A stretch of DNA of 43,329 nt from JALOAT01 sp041687015 (GTDB lineage Bacteria > Pseudomonadota > Gammaproteobacteria > Thiohalomonadales > Thiohalomonadaceae). This document shows positions 1-8,768 of this stretch, one piece after another. Location: positions 1 to 43,329 of the forward strand of contig JAWLCT010000026.1 of assembly GCA_041687015.1 (NCBI GenBank). Direction: 5' to 3'. How positions within the stretch are numbered: the stretch's first letter is position 1; each line of letters opens with the position of its first letter. The notes under the pieces are model-generated. The model made no database searches. It had not been told where the DNA came from and saw only the letters and a list, made by a program, of their open reading frames with translations. The position numbers and the translations under genes are program-made.

Positions 1-314
1 TTCGCGACGTCTCGTATCCAACGCGCCTTGAGGGGCAGGTTCCATGCGCGTCGTTGTTTGGGGGCTCTTCGCAACGCCCGCCGGGTTCGCAAGGGAATGC
101 TGGGTGTCACACGATCTTTATCGGCCTCATCCAAACCCTCTCCTCCTAGTTCTCCTAGTCCTCCTAGTCCTCCTAGTCTTGCCGGACGATTTACAGCGTC
201 GTAACGATTGGTAGATTTGGCGCGCCTCATGAGCGCGCATCTCCCGGCGCCTGACCGTCTTGAGATTCGAACAGCTGCGTGACACCGCCACTGAGCAGCG
301 GCAAGGACCCCACA
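1..314. other. Leader region with no recognised gene
   Basis: No recognisable protein was found here. Plus-strand frame 1 stays open from the window edge to a TAA at 196-198, but its arginine- and proline/serine-rich translation matches no family I know and may be chance. The stretch holds a 9-bp tandem repeat (141-176) and a short inverted repeat, GCGCGC at 220-225 and 233-238. It serves as the upstream region of the surface-protein gene that starts at 315. Confidence 0.5.
141..176. repeat. Four-copy 9-bp tandem repeat (TCCTCCTAG)
   Basis: Four consecutive 9-mers read TCCTCCTAG, TTCTCCTAG, TCCTCCTAG, TCCTCCTAG. Each unit contains CTCC, three of them CCTCC, the anti-Shine-Dalgarno core. The complementary strand therefore carries repeated AGGAGG-like sites. 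The unit length is a multiple of three, so copy-number change would not shift a frame, but no credible gene covers it. It lies about 140 bp upstream of the surface-protein start. Confidence 0.85.
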
Positions 315-3300
315 ATGAAAATGCGACCTCCATCCGCCCGCCGTTTTCTCGCCACCCATTTTCGGTTGATCCTTTTCCTGCCGATGTGGCTGCTGGCGCA
401 AGCGGCTCACGCAGCACCGCCGGAGGCGAAGCTCACGGTGGTGCGTCCCGTGATCGCGGGGCAGTCGGTGAGCGCCAGGATGCTGGCAACGGACGCGGAA
501 GGCGATGCGCTTACCTTCGAACTGGTGCAGACACCGGCGCAAGGCACGGTCGTGCTCGACGACCCGCGCACCGGTGCCTTCACCTACACCGCGAACGCCA
601 ACCCCACCCGCGGCCGCGACAGCTTCACTTTCCGGGCACGCGACGCCAGTGGCAGCTCGGGCGTGCAGACCGTACATATCACCCTTCAACGGGTCCGCCG
701 TTCGGTGGCCGTCACCGGCTCGAACTCTGCAGGTCAGATCGACGTCAGCGGTTGGCACGACATCGCGGCGCTGGCCGCGGGCGAAATTCACACGGTGGGC
801 CTTAAGGTGAATGGCTCGGTGGTGGCAGTCGGCCATAACGCGGACGGCCAGTTGAATGTCGGCAGCTGGCGCGACATCGTAGCCGTGGCGGCGGGACATC
901 ACCACACGGTGGGGGTCAAGGACGATGGTACCGTATTGGCGGCCGGCTTGAACGACGAGGGTCAGACCGACGTCGGCGGCTGGAGCGATATCGTCGCAGT
1001 CGCGGCGGGCGCGGACTTTACCGTGGGTTTGAAGGCCAACGGCACGGCGGTGCTGGCGGGCAACGACCGAGGCGGCCAGAGCGATGTCAGCGCATGGCGT
1101 GACATCATCACCGTTGCGGCAGGTGATTACCACTTGGTGGGGCTCAAGGTCGACGGCACGGCGGTGGCGGTGGGCAATTCCGGCAGCGGCCTTGGCGTCA
1201 GCGGCTGGGACAACCTCGTGGCGGTGACCGCAGGTGGCTTTTACACGCTGGGGGTGAAATCCGACGGAACAGTGGTGACATCGGGCACGCAGGACGCATG
1301 GCACGCCGAGGTCGACACTTGGCGCGACATTGCAGGCGTGGCGGCGGGTTCGGTCCATATCGTGGGGGTGAAACACGACGGCACGGTGGTGTCCGCCGGG
1401 CCGAAAGGACAGTACTACGATGTGGGGCAGTTCGATGTGGACGACTGGCAACAGGCAGTAGCAGTAGCTGCGGGATACCGGCACACGGTGGCCCTGACCG
1501 CGAACCTGATCCCGACCGCCCCCGCCTACACCCTGTACGTGGAGCCGGGCCAGCCGGCGACCACGGATGATCTGCTGGCCCTGGCCAGTGACCCTGAGGG
1601 TGACCCACTAAGTATCACAGGCGTGATCGACGGTAGCCATGGCACCGTCGTTAACCATGGCAATGGCACCCTCACCTACATGCCGCAAACTGGCTTCACC
1701 GGCAGCGACAGCTTCAGCTACATGCTGAATGACAGCCATGGCGGTATCGTCGCCACCACGGTGCCGGTCATCGTCGCCACCGATTGGGACGGTGACGGCC
1801 TGCCGAACCTGTGGGAGCAGGGCAACGGGCTCGACCCCGTGGATGCGGCCGATGACCAGGGCGCAGACGGCGACCCGGACGGCGACCGCTACACCAACCT
1901 GGAGGAACACCAGCACGGCACCGACCCGCAGGGAGCGGTGAGCCATCCTGATCTTGCGCCGCTGGCCCGACTCACCCTGGTGCGACCGGTGATCGCCGGC
2001 GGCTCGATGAGCGCGCAGCTGCATGCCAACGACCGCAACGGTCCGGTCACCTTCGAGGTGGTGGTACGTCCCGAGCAGGGCAGCGTGGTCGTCGATGCCA
2101 ATCTCGGCAGCTTCACCTACACCGCGGCCCCCGATGCCGACGGGCGCGACCACTTCAGCTTCCGCGTGCGCAATGCGCACGGTGTGTCGGCTCAACAGAC
2201 GGTGCACCTCACCATCCGACGCGACGATAACGATGTGGTTGCCGCAGGGTCCAATAGCTATGGCCAGATCGATCTGGGTCACTGGCAAAACATCGCAGCG
2301 GTGGCGGCGGGGGAAAACCACACCGTGGGTCTGGTGTCCGACGGAACGGTCGTGGCGGCGGGCGACAACTCGCAAAATCAACTCAACCTGAGCGGTTGGC
2401 AGGACATCGTCGCGGTGGCGGCAAGCAGGGAACAAACGATAGGGCTCAAGGACGATGGCACCGTGGTAGCTACCGGAAGGTCCACCGAAGGCCAGCTCAA
2501 CGTCGGTGGTTGGCGCGACATCGTGGCCGTGGCCACGGGCTACGAGCACACCGTGGGATTGAGGAGCGATGGCACCGTCCTGGCGGTGGGCTCGAATTAT
2601 GGTCAGCTCGCTGTCAGCGACTGGCGCGACGTCGTGGCCGTGGCGGCAGGGGCAGTCCATACCGTCGGGCTGAAGGCCGATGGTACCGTGTTGGCAGCGG
2701 GCATCAACCTCTATGGTGTGACCGATGTGATCGATGTCACTGGGTGGCGTGACGTGATAGCTGTGGCAACCGGTTTTTCGCACACCGTGGGCCTCAAGCC
2801 TGACGGCACGGTGCTGGCCACGGGCGATAACAGTTACGGTCAGCGCAACGTGAGTGGCTGGAGCGATGTCGTGGCACTGACGGCAGGCTATTTCCACACC
2901 ATGGGTGTCCGGGCTGACGGCACCGTGGTGGCGGCGGGTCTTGGCGCCGATCTGATCAACGACAGCCGCTGGAGCGGGGTCGTGTCAGCTGCAGCGGGTG
3001 GTTTCCACACCGTGGGTTTCAAGGCCCCGAACTTCGACACGGCAGTTGCGCAGCCCACCTTCACCCCGCCCCCGGGGCGCTATCACGAAGGCGTCCTGGT
3101 CACGATTGCGACCACGACGGCAGGCGCGAGATTGCGTTACACGCTGGACGGCACCACGCCCAGCCGCACCCGTGGCACCGAGGTTGCGAATGGCGCGGCG
3201 GTGCAGATCGACGAAAGCGCCACACTCAAGGTGATCGGTTTCAAGGACGGCCGGCGCGTATCCGACGTCAGTGAAGCCGCGTACACCATCAGCACGCCCG

Positions 3301-3509
3301 CGACGCAGGGTGGTGGCGGAGGCATTGGACTGCCGTTCCTTGGCCTGCTGGGGATCATGGCGACGCTGGCTGGATGGCGGCACCACCGTCGCGCACGCGA
3401 CATCATTCGGTGGGCCGAATCAGGCGCTGCGATCACAACGCCTAACCTCCTGTCCCTGGCCAGACGTACACGCCGCGAGCGGGCGTCAATGACGACATCT
3501 ACACGCTGA
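315..3509 (+). CDS. Exported RCC1-repeat / cadherin-like surface protein with GlyGly-CTERM-like tail
   Basis: A 1064-residue predicted surface or secreted protein. ATG 315 is preferred over the in-frame GTG at 279 because AAGGA lies about 8 bp upstream and a Sec signal follows (hydrophobic core, AHA cleavage near residue 33). Domain order: cadherin/Ig-like segment (~35-125); seven RCC1-type repeats (~129-394) with recurring W-x-D-I-x-x-V-A-A-G and HTVGLK-DGTV motifs; a second Ig-like segment and a DxDGDGLPN calcium-binding-like stretch (~400-540); a third Ig-like segment; seven more RCC1 repeats (~640-902); a chitobiase C-terminal-like domain (~913-994, YTLDGTTPS). The end has a glycine run, one hydrophobic segment and HHRRAR, as in GlyGly-CTERM proteins processed by rhombosortase. 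Unusually, about 31 further residues follow the basic stretch. Function unknown; adhesion or extracellular binding is inference. Confidence 0.85.
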   Translation: MKMRPPSARRFLATHFRLILFLPMWLLAQAAHAAPPEAKLTVVRPVIAGQSVSARMLATDAEGDALTFELVQTPAQGTVVLDDPRTGAFTYTANANPTRGRDSFTFRARDASGSSGVQTVHITLQRVRRSVAVTGSNSAGQIDVSGWHDIAALAAGEIHTVGLKVNGSVVAVGHNADGQLNVGSWRDIVAVAAGHHHTVGVKDDGTVLAAGLNDEGQTDVGGWSDIVAVAAGADFTVGLKANGTAVLAGNDRGGQSDVSAWRDIITVAAGDYHLVGLKVDGTAVAVGNSGSGLGVSGWDNLVAVTAGGFYTLGVKSDGTVVTSGTQDAWHAEVDTWRDIAGVAAGSVHIVGVKHDGTVVSAGPKGQYYDVGQFDVDDWQQAVAVAAGYRHTVALTANLIPTAPAYTLYVEPGQPATTDDLLALASDPEGDPLSITGVIDGSHGTVVNHGNGTLTYMPQTGFTGSDSFSYMLNDSHGGIVATTVPVIVATDWDGDGLPNLWEQGNGLDPVDAADDQGADGDPDGDRYTNLEEHQHGTDPQGAVSHPDLAPLARLTLVRPVIAGGSMSAQLHANDRNGPVTFEVVVRPEQGSVVVDANLGSFTYTAAPDADGRDHFSFRVRNAHGVSAQQTVHLTIRRDDNDVVAAGSNSYGQIDLGHWQNIAAVAAGENHTVGLVSDGTVVAAGDNSQNQLNLSGWQDIVAVAASREQTIGLKDDGTVVATGRSTEGQLNVGGWRDIVAVATGYEHTVGLRSDGTVLAVGSNYGQLAVSDWRDVVAVAAGAVHTVGLKADGTVLAAGINLYGVTDVIDVTGWRDVIAVATGFSHTVGLKPDGTVLATGDNSYGQRNVSGWSDVVALTAGYFHTMGVRADGTVVAAGLGADLINDSRWSGVVSAAAGGFHTVGFKAPNFDTAVAQPTFTPPPGRYHEGVLVTIATTTAGARLRYTLDGTTPSRTRGTEVANGAAVQIDESATLKVIGFKDGRRVSDVSEAAYTISTPATQGGGGGIGLPFLGLLGIMATLAGWRHHRRARDIIRWAESGAAITTPNLLSLARRTRRERASMTTSTR

Positions 3510-3580
3510 GCGACAATTAAGGCGGTACGGTTTCGGTCACTGTGACTGTTCTTGAAAACGGCACCCCATCACGGGGGCAG
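3485..3580 (+). pseudogene. Possible remnant of a cadherin-like repeat domain
   Basis: In a frame different from the preceding gene, 3485-3517 translates to VNDDIYTLSDN, then a TAA, then GGTVSVTVTVLENGTP. Both halves resemble the start and end of bacterial cadherin-like repeats (xVNDDxYT... and GGTVSxTVTV). This looks like a decayed or deleted domain of the upstream surface-protein gene or of a neighbour now lost. The match is by eye only. Confidence 0.35.
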
Positions 3581-3636
3581 CGGATTTACCCGCTTTGTTC
3601 TCGGGGTGCGCCGCGGCGCTCTCGCGTCAGCTTGGC

Positions 3637-4269
3637 TCAGTGCTGCACGTCGGAACGGCGCCGCAAGGCCATGTGTGTGGTGATCATTGAGCGCACCTGG
3701 GACTTGAACCGCTCTTCGAAACCGCGCGTGATGAGCACGTGCATCAGGCCGCCGACGAATACCCAGGTATCCAGCGCCAGTGCCACGGGGTCCGCGCCCG
3801 GTGTCAGCAAGCCTTGCGCAGCGGCTTTCCCGTAAACCTCTTCGAGGCGTTCCAGAAACTCCACACCGGGGCGTTCCGATTCGGGTTGTACGGGCGCGAA
3901 CTCGTCGGCGTATTCGCAACGCAGGAGCATGATTTCCAGCATCTGACGCACGGTGGGGCATTCGTCCAGCACCAGAAACAGCTCCCGGAGGGCGGCCTCG
4001 ATGGCGTCGAGCGGGTTGGCGTGGCGATCGGTAAGGAGAATGGCGTCCAGACGCTCATGCATGGGGTCGAAGACGTCCTCACGCACGGCCTGGAACAACT
4101 CGGTTTTGTCCTTGAAGTGCCAGTACACGGCACCGCGGGTAAGGCCGGCCCTGCACGCCACCTGTTCCAAGGTGGACCGTGCCACCCCATGCTCGTGGAA
4201 CACGTCACGGGCGGCCTCGATGATTTGCTGCCGCGTCTGCAGGGCTTCCGCCTTGGTCTTCCGCGCCAC
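3637..4269 (-). CDS. acrR: TetR-family repressor of the RND pump (AcrR-like)
   Basis: A 210-residue TetR repressor. The N-terminus MARKTKAEALQTRQ and the helix-turn-helix through GLTRGAVYWHFKDKTELF (about residues 10-57) closely resemble E. coli AcrR and Pseudomonas TtgR. The C-terminal two thirds would be the ligand-binding and dimer domain. The start is a GTG with GGAG about 6 bp upstream. It is divergent from the adaptor/pump pair, and the shared 100-bp region holds a near-copy of the AcrR operator that abuts a perfect TATAAT for this gene, so repression of both the pump and itself is expected. Inducing ligands cannot be read from sequence; multidrug ligands are typical of the family. Confidence 0.93.
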   Translation of the reverse strand: MARKTKAEALQTRQQIIEAARDVFHEHGVARSTLEQVACRAGLTRGAVYWHFKDKTELFQAVREDVFDPMHERLDAILLTDRHANPLDAIEAALRELFLVLDECPTVRQMLEIMLLRCEYADEFAPVQPESERPGVEFLERLEEVYGKAAAQGLLTPGADPVALALDTWVFVGGLMHVLITRGFEERFKSQVRSMITTHMALRRRSDVQH

Positions 4270-4307
4270 ACTGTCTCCAGAAAAAATCCATTAATCAAGC
4301 CTTGACG

Positions 4308-4313
4308 ATTATA
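4308..4313 (-). promoter_or_regulatory. Candidate -10 box of acrR (TATAAT)
   Basis: On the minus strand the hexamer is a perfect TATAAT, about 38 bp upstream of the GTG start of acrR. The AcrR-like operator begins within it and extends upstream, where it would cover the spacer of this promoter. No good -35 element is visible at 17-18 bp. On the plus strand TTGACG at 4302-4307 is a possible -35 for the pump operon, but no convincing -10 follows. Confidence 0.5.
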
Positions 4314-4335
4314 CATACATGCGCGAATGTATACA
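4312..4335. promoter_or_regulatory. AcrR/TtgR-type operator
   Basis: A 24-bp inverted repeat: left half TACATACAT, five-base centre GCGCG, right half AATGTATACA. The E. coli AcrR box has the same left half and AATGTATGTA as right half, so the arms differ at two positions only. It lies between acrR and the divergent pump operon and overlaps the acrR -10. This supports direct control of both units by the adjacent repressor. Confidence 0.85.
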
Positions 4336-4368
4336 GCTTGCGTAAAACTCCGCTGGAGATCCCTCCTT

Positions 4369-5526
4369 ATGAATTCCGGTTCACCGTCTCGTTCCGTTCT
4401 GGGCCTTGTGTTGGGTGCCGCAGTGCTGTCCGCACTGCTGGCCGGCTGCTCGGGCTCGGACCAGCCTGCGCAAGCCCCCGCCAGACCGCCCATGCCGGTG
4501 AGTGTGCTCGAGATGCAGCCCCAGCGCATTCCGGCGAGCATCGAGGTGATGGCGCAGACCGAAGGAGCCCGCGAGACGGAAGTGCGTGCACGGGTCGGCG
4601 GTATTCTGGTGAAGCGCCTCTATCAGGAAGGCGAGACGGTGCGCGCGGGTCAGCCCCTGTTCGAGATTGATCGCGCCAGCTACGAGATCGCGCTCGCCGA
4701 GGCCAAGGCGCGCGCCGATCAGGCGGCCCGCGAGTTGAAGCGGCTCGAAGGTCTGGTGGCGCAGAATCTGGTAAGCCGCCGCGATTACGACAATGCGGTT
4801 TCGACCAACGACATCGCCCAGGCGGCACTGCGCCAGGCCGAGCTGAACCTTTCCTGGACCACGGTCACCGCACCGGTGGCGGGCACCACGGGCCGCGCCC
4901 TGAAATCGGAGGGCAATCTGATCGCCACGGGTGCCGACAGCCTGCTCACGTCCATTTACCAGCTCGATCCCATCTGGGTGCGCTTCAGCCTGGCCGAGAG
5001 TGACATCGCCAAACTGCCGGAAGGCCGCCTCAAAGCGCAAAGCATTACCGCCATCGAGTTGATTCTCCCGGACGGCTCCGTGTACCCGTACCCCGGCAAG
5101 CTCAATTACCTCGCCAGCACCATCGATCCCATACTGGGTACGCAGCAGCTCCGTGCCGAGTTCCCCAACGAGGACAACCGCCTGCTTCCCGGCCAGTTCG
5201 TGCGCGCGCGCCTGTCCCTGGGCGAGCGTGAGGGCGTGTTCCTGGTGCCACAGGTGGCCGTGCTGCAGAGCGATGCCGGCCGCATGGTGATGGTGACCGA
5301 TGCGGAAAACAAGGTGACGCCGCGTCCCGTGCAGACGGCGGAGTGGCGCGGTCAGGACTGGGTCGTGACCGGCGGTCTGCAACCCGGCGACAAGGTCATC
5401 GTGGATAACCTCATCAAGCTGCGTCCCGGCATGCCAGTGATGCCCAAGCCGGCAGGTGCGCCGCCGGTGGCCGGCGCCAAGTCCAGCGGTGCCGCAACGC
5501 AGCCGTCGGCCAACACCAAGGGCTGA
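4369..5526 (+). CDS. acrA: RND efflux periplasmic adaptor lipoprotein (AcrA/MexA/TtgA type)
   Basis: A 385-residue membrane-fusion protein that links an inner-membrane RND pump to an outer-membrane channel. ATG 4369 is chosen over the in-frame ATG 4327 because GGAGA sits 9 bp upstream and the product begins with a lipoprotein signal ending LLAGC (Cys27). The biotinyl-lipoyl-like hairpin domain (VRARVGGILVKRLYQEGETVRAGQPLFEID), a helical hairpin (~100-160), the returning lipoyl half (TVTAPVAGTTGRALKSEG) and the beta-barrel and membrane-proximal domains follow in the usual order. The pump gene starts 13 bp after the stop, so the two are an operon. The symbol follows E. coli; orthology to a particular pump is not established. 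Confidence 0.93.
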   Translation: MNSGSPSRSVLGLVLGAAVLSALLAGCSGSDQPAQAPARPPMPVSVLEMQPQRIPASIEVMAQTEGARETEVRARVGGILVKRLYQEGETVRAGQPLFEIDRASYEIALAEAKARADQAARELKRLEGLVAQNLVSRRDYDNAVSTNDIAQAALRQAELNLSWTTVTAPVAGTTGRALKSEGNLIATGADSLLTSIYQLDPIWVRFSLAESDIAKLPEGRLKAQSITAIELILPDGSVYPYPGKLNYLASTIDPILGTQQLRAEFPNEDNRLLPGQFVRARLSLGEREGVFLVPQVAVLQSDAGRMVMVTDAENKVTPRPVQTAEWRGQDWVVTGGLQPGDKVIVDNLIKLRPGMPVMPKPAGAPPVAGAKSSGAATQPSANTKG

Positions 5527-5539
5527 ACGGAGCACGCGC

Positions 5540-8500
5540 ATGTCTTCCAGATTCTTCATCAGCCGGCCGATCTTCTCGGCGGTCATTTCCATCGTCATCG
5601 TGATCGCGGGCCTGGTGGCGGCGCAGGTGCTGCCTGTCGCGCAGTACCCGCAGATCGTTCCGCCTACGGTGATGGTCATCGCCAATTATCCCGGCGCCTC
5701 TGCAGAGACCTTGGCGCGCACCGTGGCTGCGCCCATCGAGGAGCAGCTGAACGGTATCGAAGGGCTTTCCTATTTCAGCTCCACATCGACGTCGAACGGC
5801 ATGATCATGATCACGGCCACGTTCGAAGTGGGTACGGACGTGGATACGGCGACGCAGAACGTGAACAACCGCGTCAAGGCTGCCGAGCCGCGCCTGCCGG
5901 AAGACGTACGCCGCAACGGTGTGATCGTGATGAAGCGTAACAGCGACATCCTGCTCATCGCGGCCATGTACTCCCCGGATGGCAGCCACGATCGCCTGTA
6001 CCTCTCGAACTATGCCAGCCTGAATGTGGTTGATGATTTGAAGCGTCTGCCCGGCGTCGGCGATGTCACCGTGTTTGGTGCCCAGGATTACTCCATGCGC
6101 ATCTGGCTGAAGCCCGATCGCATGGCGCAGCTTGGCATCACCACCAGTGACATCGCGACGGCAATACGGACCCAGAACGCCCAGTATGCGGCGGGCAAGA
6201 TCGGCCATGAACCCATGCCGAATCCGCAAATGCTAGTGTATACGGTAACCGCCAAGGGTCGCCTGCTCACGCCCGAGGAATTCGCCGACATCATCATCCG
6301 TGCCGACGGTCCCAACGGTGTCTTGCGTGTGAAGGACGTCGCGCGGGTGGAACTGGGTGCATATAACTATGACCAGCGGGTCACCGTGGACGGTAATCCG
6401 ACCGTCGCGATGGGTGTGTTCCTGCAGACCGGCGCGAACGCATTGGACGTTGCCAATGCGGTGCGCGGCAAGCTGGACGAACTCAAGACGCGGTTCCCGT
6501 CCGGTGTCGACTACATGATTCCCTTCGACACCACGCAATTCGTGTCGGCCTCCATCGACGCGGTGCTGAAGACCCTCATCGAGGCCGCGATTCTCGTTGT
6601 GGCGGTGGTCTTCGTGTTCCTGCAAAGTTGGCGCGCCACCCTGATCCCGATGGTCGCTGTACCGGTGTCGCTTATCGGCACGTTTGCTGGACTGTGGCTG
6701 TTCGGTTTCTCCATCAATACGCTGACGCTGTTCGCCATGGTGCTCGCGATCGGCATCGTGGTGGACGATGCCATCATCGTGCTGGAAAACGTCGAGCGCC
6801 ATATGACGGAGCACAGGATGCGCCCGTTTGAGGCGGCGGTCACCGCCATGCGCGAGGTGTCCAGCGCCGTGGTCGCCATCGTGCTGGTACTGTGTGCGGT
6901 GTTCATCCCGGTCGCCTTCCTGGGCGGCATCGCAGGTGTGCTGTATCAGCAATTCGCCGTGACGGTCGCTGTCTCCGTAGTGATCTCGGGCGTTGTCGCC
7001 TTGACGCTCACGCCGGCACTGTGCGCCCTGATCCTGAAGCCAAGCCACGAAGAATCACGCCTGTTTCGGCCCTTCAATTACGCCTTTGAACGCCTGACGC
7101 GCTTTTACACCCGCACTGTGGAGACCATATTGCACCACCCCTTCCTGGGGACCGCGGTGTTCCTGGCAGTGATTGGCCTGACGGTCATGCTTTTCCGCCT
7201 CGTGCCCGGCAGTTTCGTACCGGAGGAAGACCAGGGCGTCGTCATGTCCTCGGTCATGTTGCCCGATGGCGCGTCACTGCAGCGCACCACGGCAACCGGT
7301 GAACGCTTCCGACAGATGCTGTCGCACAATGAGTCTGTCGAACACGTCGTGCTCATCAGCGGTTACGACCTCATCGGCGGTGGCAGCAAAACCAACGGCG
7401 GTACCATGTTCACGCGTTTCAAGCACTGGGACGAACGTGAAACCAAGGCGCAGGACTTGGCCAAGCAGTTCATGGGCATGGGCATGGGTCTGCCCGACGG
7501 CATGGTGATGACCTTCAATCCGCCCGCGATTCGCGGCCTTGGCTCGGCGGGCGGTTTCGAGGTCTATGTGCAGGATCGCGCCGAGGGCGACCCGATGAAG
7601 TTGCACGAAGTCGTGCAAGGCCTCATCGGGGCACTGCAGGCGCGTCCCGAGTTCACGCGCATCAACACCTTTTTCCGTCCCACCACGCCGCAGCTGTTCG
7701 TGGAGGTGGATGAACCGAAGACACTGTCCCTCGGGATTCCGCTGAACAGCGTCTATGAAACGCTGCAAAGCACCATGGGTGCGCTGTACGTCAACGATTT
7801 CAACAAGACCGGGCGTGCCTACCGGGTGCAGTTGCAGGCGGAGCCTGAATACCGAAGTCGTCCCGAGGACCTGGGTAAGGTCTACGTGCGCAGCACCACC
7901 ACAGGTGCCATGATCCCGCTGTCGGCCGTCATCAAGGTCAAGGATGTCATCGGACCCGAGCAGGTCGAGCGCTTCAATGGGTTTGTCGCTGCCAAAATCA
8001 TGGGCGGCTCAGTCCCGGGCATCAGCTCGGGCGATGCCATCCGCATCGTGGAAGACGTTGCGGCGACCGCATTGCCGCCGGGCTATCACCTGGCCTGGTC
8101 CGGTGAGGCGTATCAGCAGATGCAGAATGCCGGTTCCTCGGGGCCCGCGCTCATCTTCGGCGTGATCATGGTGTTCCTCATTCTCGCTGCACAGTACGAG
8201 AAGTGGTCGTTGCCTCTGGCGGTCATCATGTCGGTGCCGTTCGCGCTCATGGGTGCTCTGGCGCTGGTGTTCGCACGCGGCATGCCCAATGACATCTATT
8301 TCCAGATCGGCCTGGTGGTGCTCATCGGCCTGGCGGCGAAGAATGCCATCCTGATCGTGGAATTTGCTGCCCAGCAATACGCCCACGGCAAGAACGTGGT
8401 CGATGCCGCCATCGAGGCCGCACGCCTGCGTTTCCGCCCCATTGTCATGACGTCGCTGGCCTTCGTGCTGGGCGTGGCGCCGCTGGCATTTTCCTCGGGT

Positions 8501-8680
8501 GCCGGTGCCGCGGCACGTCAATCCATGGGCACCGGCGTGTTCGGCGGCATGCTGGCGGCCACCTTCATCGCGACGCTGTTCGTACCGCTGTTTTTCAAGT
8601 GGCTCGAGCGCGGCAAACAGCTGGCGCCGGTGGGTGATGAGGACAGCAAGCTCCCCGAAGCGGGTCGTGTAGCCGAATGA
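5540..8680 (+). CDS. acrB: RND multidrug efflux pump, HAE1 family (AcrB/MexB/TtgB type)
   Basis: A 1046-residue inner-membrane proton/drug antiporter, the usual length for the family. ATG 5540 has GGAGC about 6 bp upstream and gives the typical N-terminus SRFFISRPIFSAVISI. Proton-relay residues are visible: Asp409 and Asp410 in GIVVDDAIIVLEN and Lys934 in GLAAKNAILIVEF, corresponding to D407, D408 and K940 of AcrB. The large periplasmic loops and the NGMIMITATF and PPAIRGLG segments are present. The gene is cotranscribed with the adaptor. No TolC/OprM-type channel gene lies in the window, so the pump must borrow one encoded elsewhere. Substrates are unknown. Confidence 0.95.
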   Translation: MSSRFFISRPIFSAVISIVIVIAGLVAAQVLPVAQYPQIVPPTVMVIANYPGASAETLARTVAAPIEEQLNGIEGLSYFSSTSTSNGMIMITATFEVGTDVDTATQNVNNRVKAAEPRLPEDVRRNGVIVMKRNSDILLIAAMYSPDGSHDRLYLSNYASLNVVDDLKRLPGVGDVTVFGAQDYSMRIWLKPDRMAQLGITTSDIATAIRTQNAQYAAGKIGHEPMPNPQMLVYTVTAKGRLLTPEEFADIIIRADGPNGVLRVKDVARVELGAYNYDQRVTVDGNPTVAMGVFLQTGANALDVANAVRGKLDELKTRFPSGVDYMIPFDTTQFVSASIDAVLKTLIEAAILVVAVVFVFLQSWRATLIPMVAVPVSLIGTFAGLWLFGFSINTLTLFAMVLAIGIVVDDAIIVLENVERHMTEHRMRPFEAAVTAMREVSSAVVAIVLVLCAVFIPVAFLGGIAGVLYQQFAVTVAVSVVISGVVALTLTPALCALILKPSHEESRLFRPFNYAFERLTRFYTRTVETILHHPFLGTAVFLAVIGLTVMLFRLVPGSFVPEEDQGVVMSSVMLPDGASLQRTTATGERFRQMLSHNESVEHVVLISGYDLIGGGSKTNGGTMFTRFKHWDERETKAQDLAKQFMGMGMGLPDGMVMTFNPPAIRGLGSAGGFEVYVQDRAEGDPMKLHEVVQGLIGALQARPEFTRINTFFRPTTPQLFVEVDEPKTLSLGIPLNSVYETLQSTMGALYVNDFNKTGRAYRVQLQAEPEYRSRPEDLGKVYVRSTTTGAMIPLSAVIKVKDVIGPEQVERFNGFVAAKIMGGSVPGISSGDAIRIVEDVAATALPPGYHLAWSGEAYQQMQNAGSSGPALIFGVIMVFLILAAQYEKWSLPLAVIMSVPFALMGALALVFARGMPNDIYFQIGLVVLIGLAAKNAILIVEFAAQQYAHGKNVVDAAIEAARLRFRPIVMTSLAFVLGVAPLAFSSGAGAAARQSMGTGVFGGMLAATFIATLFVPLFFKWLERGKQLAPVGDEDSKLPEAGRVAE

Positions 8681-8688
8681 GCGGCAGC

Positions 8689-8759
8689 GAGGTGAGCGGG
8701 ATTCCGCTCACCTCTGCGCCTCCGCTGATCCGCATGCATCCCGCACGGATGAGCGGAGG
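8689..8759. terminator. Two tandem hairpins between convergent genes
   Basis: The first hairpin is perfect: GAGGTGAGCGG (8689-8699), four-base loop, CCGCTCACCTC (8704-8714). The second pairs CCTCCGCTGATCCG (8719-8732) with CGGATGAGCGGAGG (8746-8759), one mismatch. They fill the gap between the pump stop (8680) and the stop of the convergent MarR gene (8769). No T-run follows, so intrinsic termination is uncertain; mRNA end protection or bidirectional termination is likely. Confidence 0.6.
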
Positions 8760-8768
8760 GGCAGGCCG

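Noticed and set aside
141..176. CRISPR-like array
   Set aside because: The units are 9-bp contiguous repeats with no spacers.
1608..2897. 429-residue minus-strand open frame opposite the RCC1 protein
   Set aside because: It is the shadow of repetitive GC-rich coding sequence; its histidine-rich translation mirrors the plus-strand repeats and fits no family.
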